Of a stretch of DNA of 64,000 nt, positions 27,593 to 36,776 are shown piece by piece. Position 1 is the stretch's first letter; each line of letters starts with the position of its first letter. Under the pieces are notes generated by a model. It did not search any database. It was not told where the DNA came from and saw only the letters and a program-made list of their open reading frames with translations. Source of the DNA: Tubulanus polymorphus (Eukaryota; Nemertea; Palaeonemertea; Tubulaniformes; Tubulanidae); contig NC_134025.1 in NCBI RefSeq assembly GCF_964204645.1, positions 30,906,001 to 30,970,000 on the forward strand, written 5' to 3'. A program made the position numbers and the translations under genes.

Positions 27593-28032
27593 TATTCCTG
27601 ATATTGGTTTATTTATGAGGAGATTTATCTCGCATTGGTTTTATCAGAGTTTAACTCCAGTTTAATGAATGCATTTATTACAGTCTAGTGTCTTTGCAAT
27701 AAATCCGACATTAAAGTATTAGAAATGTTCGTTTGAAGTAAATCTCTTATATAGATTTGCAGATATTTTCAATTATCCCCGAAAGATTCGGTTAATCTTC
27801 CTCTCGCAGCTGTGTGGTTTTTGCAGGTGTTATTTTTATATTAATAGTAAGTATATGTTCATGTATGATGAAATATTTTATTTAGTGTACGTGTCACGAA
27901 GAAAGAGTTCACTGAGGTTGAGATGAACAATCCATAAGTGGTTTGTTTTGGGAAACCAAGATCTGAACGATGAAAACAAGATAAAACAACAACAACAAAT
28001 TACAAACAAATGGCGGTACACCAGACAGATCT

Positions 28033-28183
28033 TTACCGTCACGTGCTGCCGCTATGTATAACATTAACGGAGAATATGCGAACTAACCTGAAATGGGAAT
28101 TTGTGAACTGTGGCACGCGAGAAATCATTTAGTTCACAATTTCACCGTCAATGTTTTATAGAGGGGCAGCACGAGACGGTGGA
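28033..28183. repeat. inverted-repeat element
   Basis: Arms of about 40 bp: ACCGTCACGTGCTGCCGCTA on the left pairs imperfectly with TAGAGGGGCAGCACGAGACG on the right. Small non-autonomous hairpin element between members E and F. Confidence 0.6.
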
Positions 28184-28561
28184 GAACGATTGAAATCCTT
28201 TTTCCTGCTGTGGCATGCGAGTAATAAAGATACTTCGCCTCCGGGCACGTCATACTGAAATCTGGAACTTTCCGAAAAGCACTCAACCAAAGAATGAAAT
28301 GGTTGAATGAATTGAATCCTATAAAGAACTTAAGAATGTTATGGATATATTTGCTGAGTTATATTCAAATGAAAACTTCAATAGAAATGGTCACTTAGAT
28401 AAATTGAATTCAACGATTAGAAAATTCAAACCGAACATTTTAAATTTTTAATGTGGATTTATTAATCATTGAAGTTACACGTCGATTGACACTTGACGTG
28501 TTTTTATATATGCGTCTTTCATTTCCCAGGCAAAGTACCGGGGATCTTCTCCCCAAAACGC

Positions 28562-28771
28562 TCAGCGGCCGCGGCACGACAGCCAGAGAATTAGAGGTTT
28601 CCCGGGTGGAGGACGAGGTTTCGACCGTGACCTTGGCCAGCAGCGGCGTAATGTCATCCTCTTCACAACTTCATCGGTAATTTCATCATCATCAGCATCA
28701 TCGTCAATCTCTCCTGCCCAAACTCCGATCAATAACACAGTAACAAAAACCAGACACCAGAAAGCCTTCAT
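28562..28771 (-). CDS. secreted peptide precursor, family member F (Arg/Pro-rich)
   Basis: 69 residues beginning MKAFWCLVF. The signal peptide ends VWAG and the acidic propeptide is Asp-rich and ends in VVKR at about residue 38. The predicted mature peptide of about 31 residues is strongly basic (TLRRCWPRSRSKPRPPPGK at its start), has two Cys about 19 apart that could form one disulfide, and ends in GR, an amidation signal. The composition resembles Arg/Pro-rich antimicrobial peptides, but there is no homology I can name. Conserved 3' signal AATAAATCCACATT at about 28450-28463; type-1 promoter at 28997-29064. Confidence 0.82.
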   Translation of the reverse strand: MKAFWCLVFVTVLLIGVWAGEIDDDADDDEITDEVVKRMTLRRCWPRSRSKPRPPPGKPLILWLSCRGR

Positions 28772-28996
28772 AGCGCCACCTGTGAGGACGAAACATTACC
28801 AATCATGTTTTGGTGATGTCTCATCTCAATGTTCACATGACCAATTTAAGAGTACCGCTAGATTACTTTGGGCCCCAAAATATTCCTTGGATATCAAGGA
28901 TACGGGATTTAGACCCTTCGAAAATTCGTTTCTATTTTTTTTCAAATCGCTCCTGCCTCAATCGGTCGCTGAGTAGATAACTAAAACAACCCTTAC

Positions 28997-29064
28997 CTGA
29001 ACTGCGAGATGTTTTCACAAACAGTCAATATTATCAACTTCTTATGAAATTGAATTTATAAAGT
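28997..29064 (-). promoter_or_regulatory. type-1-like promoter and non-coding exon 1 of member F
   Basis: Minus strand TATAAATTCA at about 29051-29060, then an exon ending GTTCAG|GTAAGGGT. It is more diverged than the copies of members G, H and J but has the same layout. Confidence 0.55.
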
Positions 29065-29691
29065 TCTTTCCTAATCTTCCCTGATCGTGTTTTATCTATG
29101 TTAATAGTGAATCTATTGAAACAGTGTAATTCCAATTGGATTAATTCGTTTTTCGCTCATTGAGAATAAATGTTAAAATGACAGTGATTAATTACTTTGT
29201 GAATGTAGTATTTAGAAAACCAATTGAAAGGTGATTAAACTCTGAATGAAGATTTGCTGTGAAGGTATCCGTGATTTTACAACTTAATCCTCCTTTGATT
29301 CAACACGTGTAACTCATTTTCTTGAATATTGCATGATTTTATATTATCGTTATAGCACGGACTCAAAACTATTTCATCAATGGTTATTTGCGTTAATGTA
29401 TTTCATCATTTAATTCAATTTATTTTATATTCATATCAGTTCTCACGGTTTTTAAACTCAGTTGGAAATGAATTGAGGAACTCAACTTGGTGTCAACTTA
29501 AACTTGGGGTTAAAGCTGATACCAGCCTATAAAACTGGGCCGAGAATTTTGGACAATGCCATTATACCAAAGATAAAGTTTGAATGAACCCATTCATGAA
29601 AAAATATCATAACAAAGATTTTAAAAGTTTGAGTTCAACAAACCCTTGACGCGTTTATTTTCTATCGATGTTCTATCTCCAAGGACCAAAT

Positions 29692-29949
29692 TCAAGCTGT
29701 GGCCATTGCCGGAACGCAATACCAGAAATCAGAAAAAAGGTGTTGCCCGAGATTGAGTGCACGATACGCGCGAAATGGACCCTGATGTTTCACTATCGGA
29801 CTTGACCATTTGCAGCGGTGGCGGGGTAATTGTGTCATCAACCTCTTCACAATATCGGATGATTCTTCATTAGAATCATCGACAATCTCTTCTGCCCAAA
29901 CTTCGATCAACAACGCAGCAACAAGAACCGAACTCCAGAAAACCTTCAT
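29692..29949 (-). CDS. secreted peptide precursor, family member G
   Basis: 85 residues from the family-context ATG at 29947-29949; an in-frame ATG upstream at 30063 falls in the 5' intron and exon 1 and is not used here. The signal peptide is the most diverged of the intact ones (MKVFWSSVLVAALLIEVWA). The acidic segment ends IVKR at about residue 36. The mature part of about 49 residues has two Cys (HRCKW and WYCVP), many aromatic residues, and no amidation signal; its C-terminal Ala/Met tail looks unlike the others and may reflect a shifted frame or a lost stop. Promoter of type 1 at 30033-30096. Confidence 0.72.
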   Translation of the reverse strand: MKVFWSSVLVAALLIEVWAEEIVDDSNEESSDIVKRLMTQLPRHRCKWSSPIVKHQGPFRAYRALNLGQHLFSDFWYCVPAMATA

Positions 29950-30032
29950 AGCGCCACCTATTGATGAATGAATATCGATGCAGTGGACCCTAAATCGATC
30001 ACAGGAGCAGAAAACGGAAACAAAACCCTTAC

Positions 30033-30096
30033 CTGTTAGAAACTGAGCTGTTTTTACAACCACTCTGTATTCTCTCAGCTTCAGCGGAATATATAC
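30033..30096 (-). promoter_or_regulatory. type-1 promoter and non-coding exon 1 of member G
   Basis: Minus strand TATATATTCCGC at about 30084-30095, then a segment with CTGAGAGAATACAG and the exon end TCTAACAG|GTAAGGG. Almost identical to the block of member H; the intron to the coding exon is about 75 bases. Confidence 0.7.
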
Positions 30097-30503
30097 GGTT
30101 TTTCTTAATCTTCCTAAATCCCTTTAATCCCGTAATCTTAGAAACAGCGAGAAAACTAATCGAGTTTAATCCCAGATAGATTCCAATTTGATGAATCTAT
30201 TTTTGGCTTATTGAAAAAATTACGGTGAATGAAGTATTTAGAAAATCAATAGGAGACGATTAAATTAAACTACAAATATAGGTTTGTTGTGAAGATTTCT
30301 CTAATTTCACAACTAATCTTTTCTTGAAAAATGTTCTCACTGAGAACTGTCGAACTGGTTCCATTCTGATATTCGCCTTATTTTTGGCAGTTAAGAAAGA
30401 TATAATGGAAAAAAAATCCTGTTAAGAAAAAAGTCAAATGTTAAATTTTTAATGAGGATTTATTAAACATTTGACATCGATTGACACTTCTTCAAATGTT
30501 GAT

Positions 30504-30737
30504 TTATTTCCTTCCCGAAGCTTTCTTCTTGTACAAAGGACCAGGCCATGGACCAGGACCCGGTGGCCAGGGATGTGGGGGACGTGGCCAGGGAAATGGA
30601 AGAGGCCATGGCCAGTCAGGAGGTAGTGTTAACCTCTTCACAACATCAGTTATTTCATCATCCGAATCATCGACGATATCTTCAGCCCAAACTCCAATCA
30701 ACAACACAGCAACAACTAAACACCAGAAAACCTTCAT
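30504..30737 (-). CDS. secreted peptide precursor, family member H (Trp/Pro-rich)
   Basis: 77 residues: signal peptide (MKVFWCLVVAVLLIGVWA), acidic propeptide, VVKR at about residue 35. The mature part of about 42 residues is very unusual: five Trp and about half Pro in a repeating Trp-Pro pattern (DWPWPLPFPWPRPPHPWPPG), then a short Lys-rich end finishing in GRK, an amidation signal. Cys-free. Compositionally it recalls indolicidin/tritrpticin-type antimicrobial peptides, which are short, Trp/Pro-rich and amidated; this is analogy only. TATA and exon 1 at 30827-30890; 3' signal AATAAATCCTCATT at about 30450-30463. Confidence 0.83.
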   Translation of the reverse strand: MKVFWCLVVAVLLIGVWAEDIVDDSDDEITDVVKRLTLPPDWPWPLPFPWPRPPHPWPPGPGPWPGPLYKKKASGRK

Positions 30738-30826
30738 AGCGCCACCTATTAAGGATAGAAGATGTTCAAGGATATTTCGGTGGTCCCTAAATCGTTGGCG
30801 AGAGCAGAAAACCGAAAAACCCTTAC

Positions 30827-30890
30827 CTGCTAAAAACTGAGCTGTTTTTACAACCAGTCTGTATTCTCTCAGCTTCAGCGGAATTTATAC
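30827..30890 (-). promoter_or_regulatory. type-1 promoter and non-coding exon 1 of member H
   Basis: Minus strand GTATAAATTCCGC (TATA at about 30883-30889), then exon 1 ending TTTAGCAG|GTAAGGG. The intron is about 80 bases, with the acceptor CTTAATAG just before GTGGCGCTATG. Confidence 0.72.
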
Positions 30891-31218
30891 GGTTTTTTCT
30901 TAATCTTCCTAAATCCCTTTAATCCCGTAATTTTAGAAACAGCGAGAAAAATAATCGAGTTTAATCCCAGATAGATTCCAATTTGATGAATCTGTTTTGG
31001 GCTTATTGAAAATAGATGATAAAATGACAGTGAATTATTAGTAATCTAATGGAGGTTGATTTAATTCTATATCCAGATTTGTTGTGGAGATTTCCATGAT
31101 TTTACAGTTAATTCTCACTTGAAATATGTACTCAATTTTACACGTGTTGTTTGTCTGTTTTAGTCGTTTTTTTTTCCGTATAGCTCAAAAGTAGATGAAG
31201 TTTTTGTTTTCACGCGAG

Positions 31219-32306
31219 TAATTATTCCACATCCCCTCTTCACATCCCTCTCTTCACATCCCCCTCTTCACATCCCCCTCTTCACATCCCTCTCTTCACA
31301 TCCCTCTCTTCACATCCCTCTCTTCACATCCCCCTCTTCACATCCCCCTCTTCACATCCCCCTCTTCACATCCCTCTCTTCACATCCCTCTCTTCACATC
31401 CCTCTCTTCACATCCCCCTCTTCACATCCCTCTCTTCACATCCCCCTCTTCACATCCCCCTCTTCACATCCCCCTCTTCACATCCCCCTCTTCACATCCC
31501 TCTCTTCACATCCCTCTCTTCACATCCCTCTCTTCACATCCCCCTCTTCACATCCCCCTCTTCACATCCCCCTCTTCACATCCCCCTCTTCACATCCCTC
31601 TCTTCACATCCCTCTCTTCACATCCCTCTCTTCACATCCCTCTCTTCACATCCCCCTCTTCACATCCCTCTCTTCACATCCCCCTCTTCACATCCCCCTC
31701 TTCACATCCCTCTCTTCACATCCCTCTCTTCACATCCCCCTCTTCACATCCCTCTCTTCACATCCCTCTCTTCACATCCCTCTCTTCACATCCCTCTCTT
31801 CACATCCCTCTCTTCACATCCCCCTCTTCACATCCCTCTCTTCACATCCCTCTCTTCACATCCCTCTCTTCACATCCCTCTCTTCACATCCCTCTCTCCA
31901 CATCCCTCTCTTCACATCCCTCTCTTCACATCCCTCTCTTCACATCCCCCTCTCCAAAGCCCTCTGTTCACATCCCCCTCTTCACATCCCTCTCTTCACA
32001 TCCCTCTCTTCACATCCCTCTCTTCACATCCCTCTCTTCACATCCCTCTCTTCACATCCCTCTCTTCACATCCCCCTCTTCACATCCCCCTCTTCACATC
32101 CCTCTCTTCACATCCCTCTCTTCACATCCCTCTCTTCACATCCCTCTCTTCACATCCCTCTCTTCACATCCCCCTCTCCAAAGCCCTCTGTTCACATCCC
32201 CCTCTTCACATCCCCTCTCTTCACATCCCTCTCTTCACATCCCTCTCTTCACATCCCCCTCTCCACATCCCTCTCTTCACATCCCTCTCTTCACATCCCT
32301 CTCTTC
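31219..32306. repeat. 14-bp minisatellite between members H and I
   Basis: About 77 copies of TCTTCACATCCCYC, almost pure pyrimidine on the plus strand apart from ACA. C/T variants alternate in blocks. One diverged block with CCAAAGCCCTCTGTT occurs twice (about 31955 and 32175), showing segmental duplication inside the array. Confidence 0.96.
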
Positions 32307-32495
32307 TCATTTAGCCTGGATTACAGGATCCGTTCGAGGGCTAAACTCGAACAATTGAATTGACCATCTTTGTTTACGTAAGTTGATACAAATGTACATA
32401 ACCGGGCCGAGATCTTCTCGCAGTTCTATATCAAAGATAGAAATTGTTACTTTGATAAATTGAATTCAACGATTAGAAAATTCAAACCCAACATT

Positions 32496-32732
32496 TCAGA
32501 TTTTTAATGTGGATTTATTAATCATTGAAGTTACACGTCGATTGACACGTGTATATTTTTTGTCTGGCTCCGGTTCATCGGTCGGTCGAGGACATGGCTT
32601 GTACCAGGGGCAGCGCCAGGCTATTTTTCCTCTCTTCACAATAATACCACGTTTATCAATAGAATCAACGTCAGTCCCTTCAGGCCAAACTCCAATCAAT
32701 AACACGGCAACAACAACGAGACACCTCCGCAT
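32496..32732 (-). CDS. secreted peptide precursor, family member I (re-started)
   Basis: 78 residues from an ATG at 32730-32732 lying inside a 68-bp tRNA-like insertion. The original family ATG (32804-32806) is intact but is followed after five codons by a TGA brought by the insertion. From the new ATG the frame rejoins the family at the sixth codon (CLVVVAVLLIGVW), so a shorter hydrophobic leader (MRRCLVVV) is still encoded. The usual AE after VW is PE. The propeptide has DKR and VKR sites; the mature part carries C-x5-C (RCPWYKPC) and further dibasic sites. Expression is uncertain, because translation would need re-initiation or leaky scanning. It could equally be a pseudogene. Confidence 0.6.
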   Translation of the reverse strand: MRRCLVVVAVLLIGVWPEGTDVDSIDKRGIIVKRGKIAWRCPWYKPCPRPTDEPEPDKKYTRVNRRVTSMINKSTLKI

Positions 32733-32793
32733 AGCTCAGCCACGACTGTCTATAAGTACGGCGCGCTAACCGATTGTGCCACTGGGGCTCACC
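32726..32793 (-). mobile_element. tRNA-Ile(UAU)-like 5' fragment inserted in member I
   Basis: The minus strand reads GCCCCAGTGGCACAATCGGT then TAGCGCGCCGTACTTATA, matching the acceptor, D arm and anticodon half of tRNA-Ile(UAU), with a short anticodon-loop intron-like stretch and a truncated 3' half. CACC flanks both sides, once at 32722-32725 and once at 32790-32793, as a possible 4-bp target duplication. The uninterrupted site is preserved in member J. It may be a retroposed tRNA piece or the head of a truncated SINE. Confidence 0.8.
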
Positions 32794-32899
32794 AGAAAAC
32801 CTTCATAGCGCCACCTATTGGTGACGAAACAACGTAATCGATAATATTTCAGTGAGGTCTCGCGCCTCAATCGGTCACAGCAGCAGAATACAGAAAAAC

Positions 32900-32965
32900 T
32901 GTTAAAAACTGAACTGTTATCACAACCAGTCTGTCTATCGTCAGTTTCAGCAGAATTTTATAATG
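32900..32965 (-). promoter_or_regulatory. type-1 promoter of member I, donor lost
   Basis: TATAAAATTC and the exon-1 body are recognisable, but where members G, H and J have AACAG|GTAAGG this copy reads AACAGTTTTTCTG: the GT donor has been deleted. Splicing to the coding exon from here should fail. Confidence 0.6.
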
Positions 32966-33319
32966 TTTCCCTCAATCCGAATTCTCTACAATCTTTATTA
33001 ATGGAGACTTTTTTTGTTTCAGCTGAGAAGAAAAGTTGATCAATATTTTATTTCAATCAATGAAAAAGCCAATAATGTATTGCAATGAAATTAAATCGTT
33101 TTGTAGCTGTTAAAATAGATAGAATTGAACCTGTTAGTCACCAGCTGAAACGTTATGGTACTCATTAAAATCATTCCTCGTAAATCGCAGCATGAGAATG
33201 ATATTTCATTTCATCAGCAAATAACAGAGATTTGAGTTTATAAATCCAATATCAGATATTTCTGCTGTTTCTGCATTAACATCATCAAAACTCATATGAA
33301 GCCTTTATTCAATTCCTAC

Positions 33320-33400
33320 CTTTTCTCTGCTGGATTTTCACACGAATAAGAAGCCGATGTCTTCTGTGATTTTCTCCTCCTATCAGCTATTCTTATGCAA
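33320..33400 (-). promoter_or_regulatory. extra type-2 promoter/exon 1 between members I and J
   Basis: Copy of the exon-1 block of B and E, ending GAAAAG|GTAGGAATTG. Its TATA box is degenerate (GCATAAGAA). No ORF lies between it and member I, so it could drive I across an intron of about 510 bases, or be a leftover of a deleted gene. Confidence 0.5.
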
Positions 33401-33904
33401 TTCCTGATAATGTTTATTTGAGGAGATTTATCTCGCATTGGTTTTATCAGAGTTTAACTCCAGTTTAATGAATGAATTTATCACATTCTAGTGTCTTTGC
33501 AATAAATCCGACATTATAGTATTAGAAATGTTCATTTGAAGTAAATCTCTTATATAGATTTGCAGATATTTTCAATTTTCCCCGAAGGATTAAGTTTATC
33601 TTCATCTCGCAGCTGTTGTCACTACACGTCTTATTCTTATATTACATAATAGTTTATTTTCATGTGCGATGAAATATAGTGTTTTATTACGTGTCATGAC
33701 GAAAGAGTTCACTGAAGTTAGAGTTGTTTAAAGTTGATACCAATGTACATAACCGGGTCCAAATCTTTGTTCGTTCTATATAGAAAATGGTTACTCAGAT
33801 AAATTGAATTCAACGATTAGAAAAAAATTCAAACCAAACATTTTAAATTTTTAATGTGGATTTATCAAACATTTTGAGTTACATCCACTGACACAATCAC
33901 GTGT

Positions 33905-34096
33905 TTATGTTTTTTTTGCTGTCTTGTACCAATGCCGACAATATGGCCACCACCAGCAGCGGTGGCGGCGCTGTTGATGTTGTCTTGCCATCCTAACAAG
34001 ATCACCTGATTCATCACCAGAATCATCATCAATCTCTTCAGCCCAAACTCCAATCAATAACACGGCAACAACAACGAGACACCAGAAAACCTTCAT
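33905..34096 (-). CDS. secreted peptide precursor, family member J (Trp-loop)
   Basis: 63 residues: signal peptide (MKVFWCLVVVAVLLIGVWA), acidic propeptide with DDDSGDESGD. The usual VVKR is reduced to LVR, so processing at the first site would rely on one Arg or on the following basic residues. The mature region is short and basic with RRHRCWWWPYCRHWYK near its centre: a C-x5-C loop holding three consecutive Trp, flanked by Arg/His. This is the strongest antimicrobial-looking peptide in the array by composition. No terminal Gly. Type-1 promoter at 34198-34263; the 3' signal is the variant GATAAATCC. Confidence 0.82.
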   Translation of the reverse strand: MKVFWCLVVVAVLLIGVWAEEIDDDSGDESGDLVRMARQHQQRRHRCWWWPYCRHWYKTAKKT

Positions 34097-34197
34097 AGCG
34101 CCACCTATTGGTGATGAAACAACGTAATCAATAATATTTCAGTGAGGTCTCGCGCCTCGATCGGTCACAGCAGCAGAAACAGAATAACAAGCCTTAC

Positions 34198-34263
34198 CTG
34201 TTAAAAACTGAGCTGTTATCACAACTAGTCTGTATTGTATCAGTTTCAGCGGAAATTTATACT
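34198..34263 (-). promoter_or_regulatory. type-1 promoter and non-coding exon 1 of member J
   Basis: Minus strand GTATAAATTTCCGC (TATA at about 34255-34261), exon end TTTAACAG|GTAAGGC. The intron is about 92 bases to the acceptor CACCAATAG before GTGGCGCTATG. Confidence 0.72.
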
Positions 34264-35643
34264 GTTTCCCTTAATCTTACTCAATTCTCCGCAATCTTTA
34301 TTAATGCAGAATTTATGGAACGACGAAATTCCTTGGATGAATTTGGTTTTCGGTTTATGAAAAAAATGATAAAATGACAGTGAATCATTAGTTTGTGAAT
34401 GCAGTACTTAGAAACCCAATTGAAAGATGATTTAATTTCAAATCTTAAGATCTGTTGTGAAAATTTCCATTATGATTTTCCTGTCAATTCTTACTTGAAA
34501 TATGTTTTCAATTCTACACGTGTTGTTTTTCTGTTTCAGCCGGGATTTTTTTAGAAGAAAAGTAGATCAAAATTGTATTTCAATGAAACAAGGATTGTTA
34601 TTAGCAGCAATCTGTTACTTAGGGCACAAAAACTATGTTCAAACTTGATTCCGTAAGTGTAAAGCAGTCATCAGGAACTCTTAATGATATGGTAGTCACT
34701 ACACATGACCGACCACCACGCTGACCAGACATATATAGTTATAACAAAGCACTGTCCCAGTAAACAGGCCTACATATGCGCACACTGTATATACCGTAGC
34801 ATTTTGTTGTTACGTTTTTCCATTTTAATGTTTTCAGATTTCAGTAAAACCGCGCCTTACTCGAACAAGGTCAACTCGGACTTAAAGACAAACTCGGAGA
34901 GAAATGAAATAGTTTTGCTACGTGTGCCTCTCTCTGATTTTCCCGGCTCCAGTTTGTCCGAGGTTTACTGGGTTTACTGTACGAATAGATAATTGTTTCA
35001 CTCTTGATGCTCGCTCCGTCAAAATGATAATCGCGTATTCACAATGATAGAATGATATTTCTTATGTCAAATAAGTTTGGTTTGAAATTGAGTTATTTTG
35101 TCGTACACAACAATGAGCAATATGATGACAGTTACATCAACCATGCCATCTCCCGGCTATCTCTCTCCCTCTCTACTGCTGCTGCTGATGTTGACACTGC
35201 CTCCAAGATGGCGTCTGCTGATTTAATAGATGAATAATTAATGTATGTGAGTATCCGCGTGAGAGAGAGAGAGAGAGAGAACTGGTACCGATCAATAACA
35301 TCAGTATCCGTTACTCGCCGGTACTGCTGTATGTGTGTATATATCCGTATCTACATTATCATGGATGGATTTAAATAAAAATAAGAAACCTTATTTGGAC
35401 ATTCTTACGAAAAAAGCCATTTCTGAGTGATTTCATCAGTAGTGAATGGTTTTAACTGCCGTTTCTGGCGAGAATTTGACTCGTGTTGTTGACACAGAAG
35501 CAACAGTCGATGCGCTGGAAAAGAGAGAGAGTGAGACTGAGGGAGAGCGAGGGAAATGCGGCAGCTATGGAATGAGTTATCATCACTGAATTTATTATAG
35601 AATATAGAAAAACAGATTAAACCGGTAAGTAAACTATAATTTC

Positions 35644-35870
35644 ATATATATTATGATAACGCCATATTTTGATATATGATAACACCATATTTTTATATAT
35701 GTTAACACCATATTTTGATATACCATTACACCATATTTTGCTGTATCATAACACCATATTTTGATATATCAAAATGCCATATTTTGATATATCATACAAC
35801 CATATTTTGATATATTATTTTTAAAAAAAAACCTTTTTTGATATATCATAAAAACCATATTTTGATATAA
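35644..35870. repeat. AT-rich imperfect 25-bp tandem repeat
   Basis: About nine imperfect copies of CCATATTTTGATATATCATA with a short ACA spacer, diverged among themselves, so older than the other arrays. Confidence 0.85.
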
Positions 35871-36312
35871 CCCTGATTCGGCAGTTCTTATATTTTGTAA
35901 CCATTTTAAAGATCAAGTTAATCTTTTAGTTAACTTATTTCATAAATGATTTAATATTTCATACAGACAATCATACAATAGGCTGGACACGTGGACTGCC
36001 GTGAGTGACATGAAATATCATTTGGTTAATAACTTACAGCCGTCATCAATCAGGTGTCTTAGTCATGAAAGGTCAATGACATCCCTCAACATCATCAAGA
36101 GCCGAGTGATGATTTAAGATACCACTTTGGTTCTAGAAATCTATCAAGTCTGATGAACTTGACTATTTAATTCCCGAGTTTACTGATAGTGGGATATACA
36201 CCACAATACACAATTATTCAAAATCAGTTTATTTCGAAATATTTCGACGACTGGTAAAAATGTATTGTGTAAAATGTGATGATCGCACTGTAGAAGTATT
36301 GTAAACGTACTA

Positions 36313-36776
36313 ATGTCTATCTATTAATTGATGAGACCTGTTTTTCTGGGATATTTTGCTTACTTTTTGGGGTACATACCTCATTTATGTCTTAACAGAA
36401 TACCAAAGTCCAGTTGAATGAGAGAGAAAATCCTCCATTTTGTGAAATTTCTTGAATTTTTACATTGTCACCATGCCTACAAAATGAAGTTATTTTTCTT
36501 GTGGGGTCTCAACAACTAAATCAGGGTGGCGTAGGCATGGTAACAATGTTCAAATCCAAGAAATTTGACAAAATGGAGGATTTTCTCTCTCATTCAACTG
36601 GACTTAAGGAGTCTTTTTGCCAATCCATCTAATTGGTACAGAACTGGAAATATATCAGATATTCAGTTGTTGTCCGCGATTTTTGGCATTCTGTTAAGAC
36701 ATAAATGAGGTATGTACCCCAAAAAGTAAGCAAAATATCCCAGAAAAACAGGTCTCATCAATTAATAAATAGACAT
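36313..36776. mobile_element. 464-bp foldback MITE with TA target sites
   Basis: Long terminal inverted repeats: the left arm from ATGTCTATCTATTAATTGAT pairs with the right arm ending ATCAATTAATAAATAGACAT. The arms extend about 165 bp (left to about 36480) with GTAGGCATGG near the loop. An additional ~85-bp stretch at 36606-36690 interrupts the right arm. TA dinucleotides flank both ends, as for Tc1/mariner-type insertions. No transposase is encoded. Confidence 0.85.

Noticed and set aside
30481-30840. Gly-rich plus-strand ORF over member H
   Set aside because: Antisense shadow of the Trp/Pro-rich peptide gene; the minus strand has signal peptide, promoter and polyadenylation signal.
34705-34992. 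95-residue plus-strand ORF
   Set aside because: No recognisable domain, no splice or promoter context, and ordinary AT-rich composition; likely chance.
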